Shown here: piece after piece, positions 61,779-64,000 of the stretch
Numbering within the stretch: the stretch's first letter is position 1
How the letters are laid out: each line of letters starts with the position of its first letter
From: Brachybacterium sp. YJGR34
Lineage (GTDB): Bacteria > Actinomycetota > Actinomycetes > Actinomycetales > Dermabacteraceae
DNA: 64,000 nt
NCBI RefSeq assembly: GCF_003347015.1
Contig: NZ_PNFB01000007.1
Coordinates: 102,647-166,646 of the forward strand
Reading direction: 5' to 3'
Translations under genes and position numbers: made by a program
The notes under the pieces: model-generated
Seen by the model: only the letters and a program-made list of their open reading frames with translations
Databases searched by the model: none
What the model was told of the DNA's origin: nothing

Positions 61779-61882
61779 GGGCACCTGCCCGCTCCGCACC
61801 AGCGCCACCGTCCCGGGAGGGCGTCGTCCACAGCCCGTCGGCGGTCCGCGCGCGGACCGGGCGGCTCTGGTGCAATGGGAGC

Positions 61883-62386
61883 GTGCCCGCGATCTCCCCG
61901 CTCCTGCTCGCCGTCGCGCTGGTGGTCTATCTGCCGCCGGCGCTGGTGCTGTCCTGGATCGACGGACGGGAGCACCGCCTGCCCAACCGCTGGGTCGCCA
62001 TGCTGACCGTCGCGGTGCTGCTCGCCCTGGCGCTGTGCGCCCTCGCCGACCCCGCCCTGCGCCCGACGCTGCGCAGCGCGGTGCTGCTCGCGCTGGTATT
62101 GGGTGCCGCGGCGGTCCTGGTCGCCCTCCTCGCTCCCCCGCTGCTGGGGATGGGGGATGCGAAGACGCTGCCGGTGGTGGTGCTGATGTCCGCCTCGCTG
62201 GGAGGCGAGGTGCTCCTCGCCTCCCTGCTGGGCATCGCGGTGCTGGGCGGATTCGCCGGGGCGGCGGTGATGGCCGCGACGCGGCGCGCGGGGACCCGGT
62301 TCCCCGTCGGCCCCGTGCTCCTGGCCGGCCCCTATCTCGGTCTGCTCGGCGCGCCCTGGGTCGCCGCCGCCCTCGGGACCACGTGA
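61883..62386 (+). CDS. Prepilin peptidase, A24 family
   Basis: 167 residues from GTG 61883. It has about five membrane helices and the two aspartates of the aspartic peptidase: SWIDGREHRLPN near residue 22 and LLGMGDAKTLP near 90 (GxGD motif). The N-terminal methylase domain of long PilD-type enzymes is missing, as in CpaA/TadV-type peptidases. It would cleave type IV pilin-like signal peptides; no pilin gene is in the window. TGCAAT, a poor -10, lies six bases before the start, so it may also be leaderless. Confidence 0.85.
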   Translation: MPAISPLLLAVALVVYLPPALVLSWIDGREHRLPNRWVAMLTVAVLLALALCALADPALRPTLRSAVLLALVLGAAAVLVALLAPPLLGMGDAKTLPVVVLMSASLGGEVLLASLLGIAVLGGFAGAAVMAATRRAGTRFPVGPVLLAGPYLGLLGAPWVAAALGTT

Positions 62387-62456
62387 GGGGTGAGCGGGCC
62401 GCGTCGGCCGGAGACCGGGGGCGCGTCCCGCTCCGGGGCCGCGCCGGCGGACGGCG

Positions 62457-63293
62457 TCAGACGGCGGAGCGGTGGCGCTGGCGGCGCGCCTCGTAGAGCG
62501 CGATCGATCCCGCCACGGCGGCGTTCAGCGAGGAGGCGCTGCCGCTCATCGGGATCTCCGCGAGGACGTCGCAGGCCTCCTTCCAGCCCGCGCTCATCCC
62601 GATCGTCTCGTTCCCCACCACGATGAGGGTGGGGCCGGTGAGGTCCTCCGTGGCCAGCTCGTGACCCCCGGCCTCGTCCAGGCCCACCACCCGCCAGGGC
62701 CGGCCCTCCTCGCGGCGGGCGTGGACCCACGCCATCACCTCGCGGTGCGAGGCCAGACGCAGCACGGGCAGGGCGAAGACCGAACCGGTGCTCGCGCGGA
62801 CGGCGGCGGGATCCCACGGATCGGCGCTGTGACCCGTGATCAGCAGGGCGTCCGCGCCGAGGGCGTCGGCGGTGCGGGCGAGGGAGCCGATGTTGCCGGG
62901 CCCGGTCGGTCGGTCGAAGACCACCACCGGACCGGTCACGGAGGGAGCGATGCGGTCCAGGTCGTCGTCGGGGACCGCCGCCACGGCGAGGAGCTCCGGA
63001 GCGCCGTCGTCCCGCTCCCCCAGCTCGGCCATGAGCTCCTCCGTGAGGACCACCACCGGCGCGGGCGGCGCGGCGAGCAGCTCACGTGCCCAGCGCGACG
63101 GGGTGGGCCGTCCGTCGGACAGCAGCGCTCGGATCTCGACGCCGTGGGCGATCGCCTGGGTGATGGGGCGGACGCCCTGGACCAGCATCTCTCCCGTGCG
63201 CGTGCGCTTGGTGCGGTTGGTCAGCAGCGACTGCCACTGCTGGAACAGGGCGTTGCGCCGCTCCAGGCGGGCGGGCAGGGGGCGGCGGCTCAT
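62457..63293 (-). CDS. TrmH/SpoU-family RNA 2'-O-methyltransferase
   Basis: 278 residues from ATG 63293, overlapping trmL by four bases. The N-terminal RNA-binding region has GEMLVQGVRPITQAIAHGVEIRALL. SPOUT motifs: DRPTGPGNIGSLARTADALGADALLI near residue 130, IVVGNETIGMSAGW near 225, and EIPMSGSASSLNAAVAGSIALYE near 248. It probably methylates a ribose in 23S rRNA or tRNA; the target is not readable. This is the third SPOUT enzyme in the window and is co-transcribed with trmL. Confidence 0.88.
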   Translation of the reverse strand: MSRRPLPARLERRNALFQQWQSLLTNRTKRTRTGEMLVQGVRPITQAIAHGVEIRALLSDGRPTPSRWARELLAAPPAPVVVLTEELMAELGERDDGAPELLAVAAVPDDDLDRIAPSVTGPVVVFDRPTGPGNIGSLARTADALGADALLITGHSADPWDPAAVRASTGSVFALPVLRLASHREVMAWVHARREEGRPWRVVGLDEAGGHELATEDLTGPTLIVVGNETIGMSAGWKEACDVLAEIPMSGSASSLNAAVAGSIALYEARRQRHRSAV

Positions 63294-63757
63294 GCGCCCG
63301 CCCCGTCGTAGCCCAGCTGACGCCACGCCTCGTAGACGGCGATCGAGGCCGCATTGGCGAGGTTGAGGGACCGGCGGGCCGGGAGCATGGGGATGCGCAC
63401 GCGGGAGGTCACGCGCGGATGCGCCATGACCTCCTCGGGCAGCCCGGTGGGCTCGGTGCCGAACAGCAGCACGTCATCGCGCTCGTACTCGACGGCGTCG
63501 AAGGTCACCTCGGTGCGGGCGGTGAAGGCGAACACCCGGGAACCGGGCACCGCGGCCAGCGCCTGCTCCAGGTCCGCGTGGATGCTCACCGCGGCGAGGT
63601 CGTGGTAATCGAGCCCCGCGCGCCGCAGCTTGGCGTCCTCGAGGTCGAAGCCCAGCGGCTCGATGAGGTGCAGGCGCGCCCCGGTGACGGCGGACAGCCG
63701 GATGGCGTTGCCGGTGTTGCCCGCGATCGCGGGCTCGTGGAGGAAGACGTGGACCAT
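63290..63757 (-). CDS. trmL: tRNA (cytidine/uridine-34-2'-O)-methyltransferase TrmL
   Basis: 155 residues, the minimal SPOUT size. MVHVFLHEPAIAGNTGNAIRLSAVTGARLHLIEPLGF at the start, DDVLLFGTEPTGLPEE near residue 95 and RIPMLPARRSLNLANAASIAVYEAWRQLGY at the end match the YibK/TrmL pattern. It methylates the ribose of nucleotide 34 in certain leucine tRNAs. It overlaps the next SPOUT gene by four bases. Confidence 0.93.
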   Translation of the reverse strand: MVHVFLHEPAIAGNTGNAIRLSAVTGARLHLIEPLGFDLEDAKLRRAGLDYHDLAAVSIHADLEQALAAVPGSRVFAFTARTEVTFDAVEYERDDVLLFGTEPTGLPEEVMAHPRVTSRVRIPMLPARRSLNLANAASIAVYEAWRQLGYDGAGA

Positions 63758-63823
63758 GGCGGAGATTCTCCCACGGGGCGGAACGGCCGCCCGTGGGGGC
63801 GTCGCCTCGGGGCCGTGACAGCA

Positions 63824-63856
63824 GAGGACCCCGGCTCCGTGGGAGCCGGGGTCCTC
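63824..63856. terminator. Perfect 15-bp hairpin near the right edge
   Basis: 63824-63838 pairs perfectly with 63842-63856 with loop GTG. It lies between trmL, which reads away from it, and the insertion-sequence end, so it probably terminated a gene whose remainder is outside or that the element displaced. Confidence 0.7.
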
Positions 63857-63905
63857 GTTCGCGAGTGTCCGAGGGGGTGTCTGGTCTCAGCACATAGTTC
63901 GCACC

Positions 63906-63961
63906 TGTCTCGGGACATCGTTCGCGTGCACTGCCGGAGCATGTCTCGGGACATCGTTCGC
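63906..63961 (+). repeat. Two 20-base direct repeats upstream of a transposase start
   Basis: TGTCTCGGGACATCGTTCGC occurs at 63906-63925 and again, identical, at 63942-63961, 36 bases apart. Each contains the inner near-palindrome TGTC-TCGG-GACA. A shorter related piece (AGTTCGCAC) precedes the first copy at 63897-63905. They lie just before a transposase-like start, the place where IS481-type elements carry their terminal and transposase-binding sites. Confidence 0.85.
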
Positions 63962-63971
63962 ACAATGAGCG

Positions 63972-64000
63972 ATGGCGAAGAACCGGGTGATCGTCCTGTC
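63972..64000 (+). CDS. IS481-type transposase, first ten codons only
   Basis: ATG 63972 opens MAKNRVIVL and continues past the edge. This start resembles IS481-family transposases, which begin with a short basic strand before a helix-turn-helix (residues not visible). The identification rests on those nine residues and the repeats just upstream, so it is tentative. Confidence 0.45.

Larger units (their letters stand above)
63870..64000 (+). mobile_element. Left part of a probable IS481-family insertion sequence
   Basis: From about 63870 the sequence changes to a short-repeat pattern followed by a coding start resembling IS481 transposases. The exact left boundary cannot be fixed, because the right inverted repeat and target duplication are outside the window. 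Confidence 0.5.

Overview
The window is 64 kb of very GC-rich, tightly packed DNA from an actinobacterium. The evidence is a full set of lineage markers: mycothiol ligase MshC, RNA polymerase-binding protein RbpA, prokaryotic ubiquitin-like protein Pup with PafA, Dop and the ARC ATPase, a fused PafBC regulator, polyprenol-phosphate-mannose synthase beside Lnt, and the divergent glgA/glgC pair. Gene content and GC suggest a Micrococcales member, perhaps Brachybacterium-like; that placement is inference from memory of the families, not a search. About 60 protein genes are supported. Genes fill nearly all the sequence and many neighbours share ATGA or GTGA stop/start overlaps. No rRNA, tRNA, CRISPR array or prophage was seen. 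No gene-free stretch exceeds 300 bases; the longest are 40484-40740 (FMN riboswitch), 8313-8558 (SOS promoter), 63758-63971 (terminator plus insertion-sequence end) and 10434-10634 (nothing recognised except a start-proximal -10).

Layout: 1-2184, the 3' part of a repeat-rich YhgE/Pip-type membrane protein. 2293-8400, an SOS mutagenesis operon imuA-imuB-dnaE2 behind a perfect LexA box. 8559-16753, a polyol-type dehydrogenase, histidine phosphatase, two methyltransferases, a SPOUT RNA methylase with an ABC ATPase, and an RNB-type nuclease. 16767-19970, divergent glgA and glgC-serB (glycogen/maltosyl-phosphate and serine metabolism). 20573-25625, fabG-sixA, two related proline/tryptophan-motif membrane proteins, SURF1, a phosphodiesterase and rbpA. 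25708-36855, one long leftward series pafBC-tatA-tatC-dagK-helY-amidohydrolase-like-lnt-ppm1-fxsA. 36921-43942, DUF3866, hisE-hisG, an FMN-riboswitch-controlled riboflavin transporter, and fmt-rsmB-rpe. 44004-46848, an MFS exporter behind a nine-residue leader ORF, and a SLC13-type symporter. 46932-56588, the leftward pupylation series trmI-arc-dop-pup-pafA followed by two FKBP genes and a helicase-dead PriA; prcBA is not between pup and pafA and ARC has no proteasome-docking tail. 56632-63757, a site-2 protease, PAC2 protein, mshC, uppP, small conserved proteins, a prepilin peptidase and two more SPOUT RNA methylases. The right edge (63906 on) enters a probable IS481-type element.

Two themes run through the regulation. 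First, ten start codons sit exactly six bases after a TANNNT -10 hexamer, so the transcripts should begin at the start codon (leaderless mRNAs). Second, DNA-damage functions recur: the LexA-controlled mutasome, the PafBC regulator and the pupylation enzymes.
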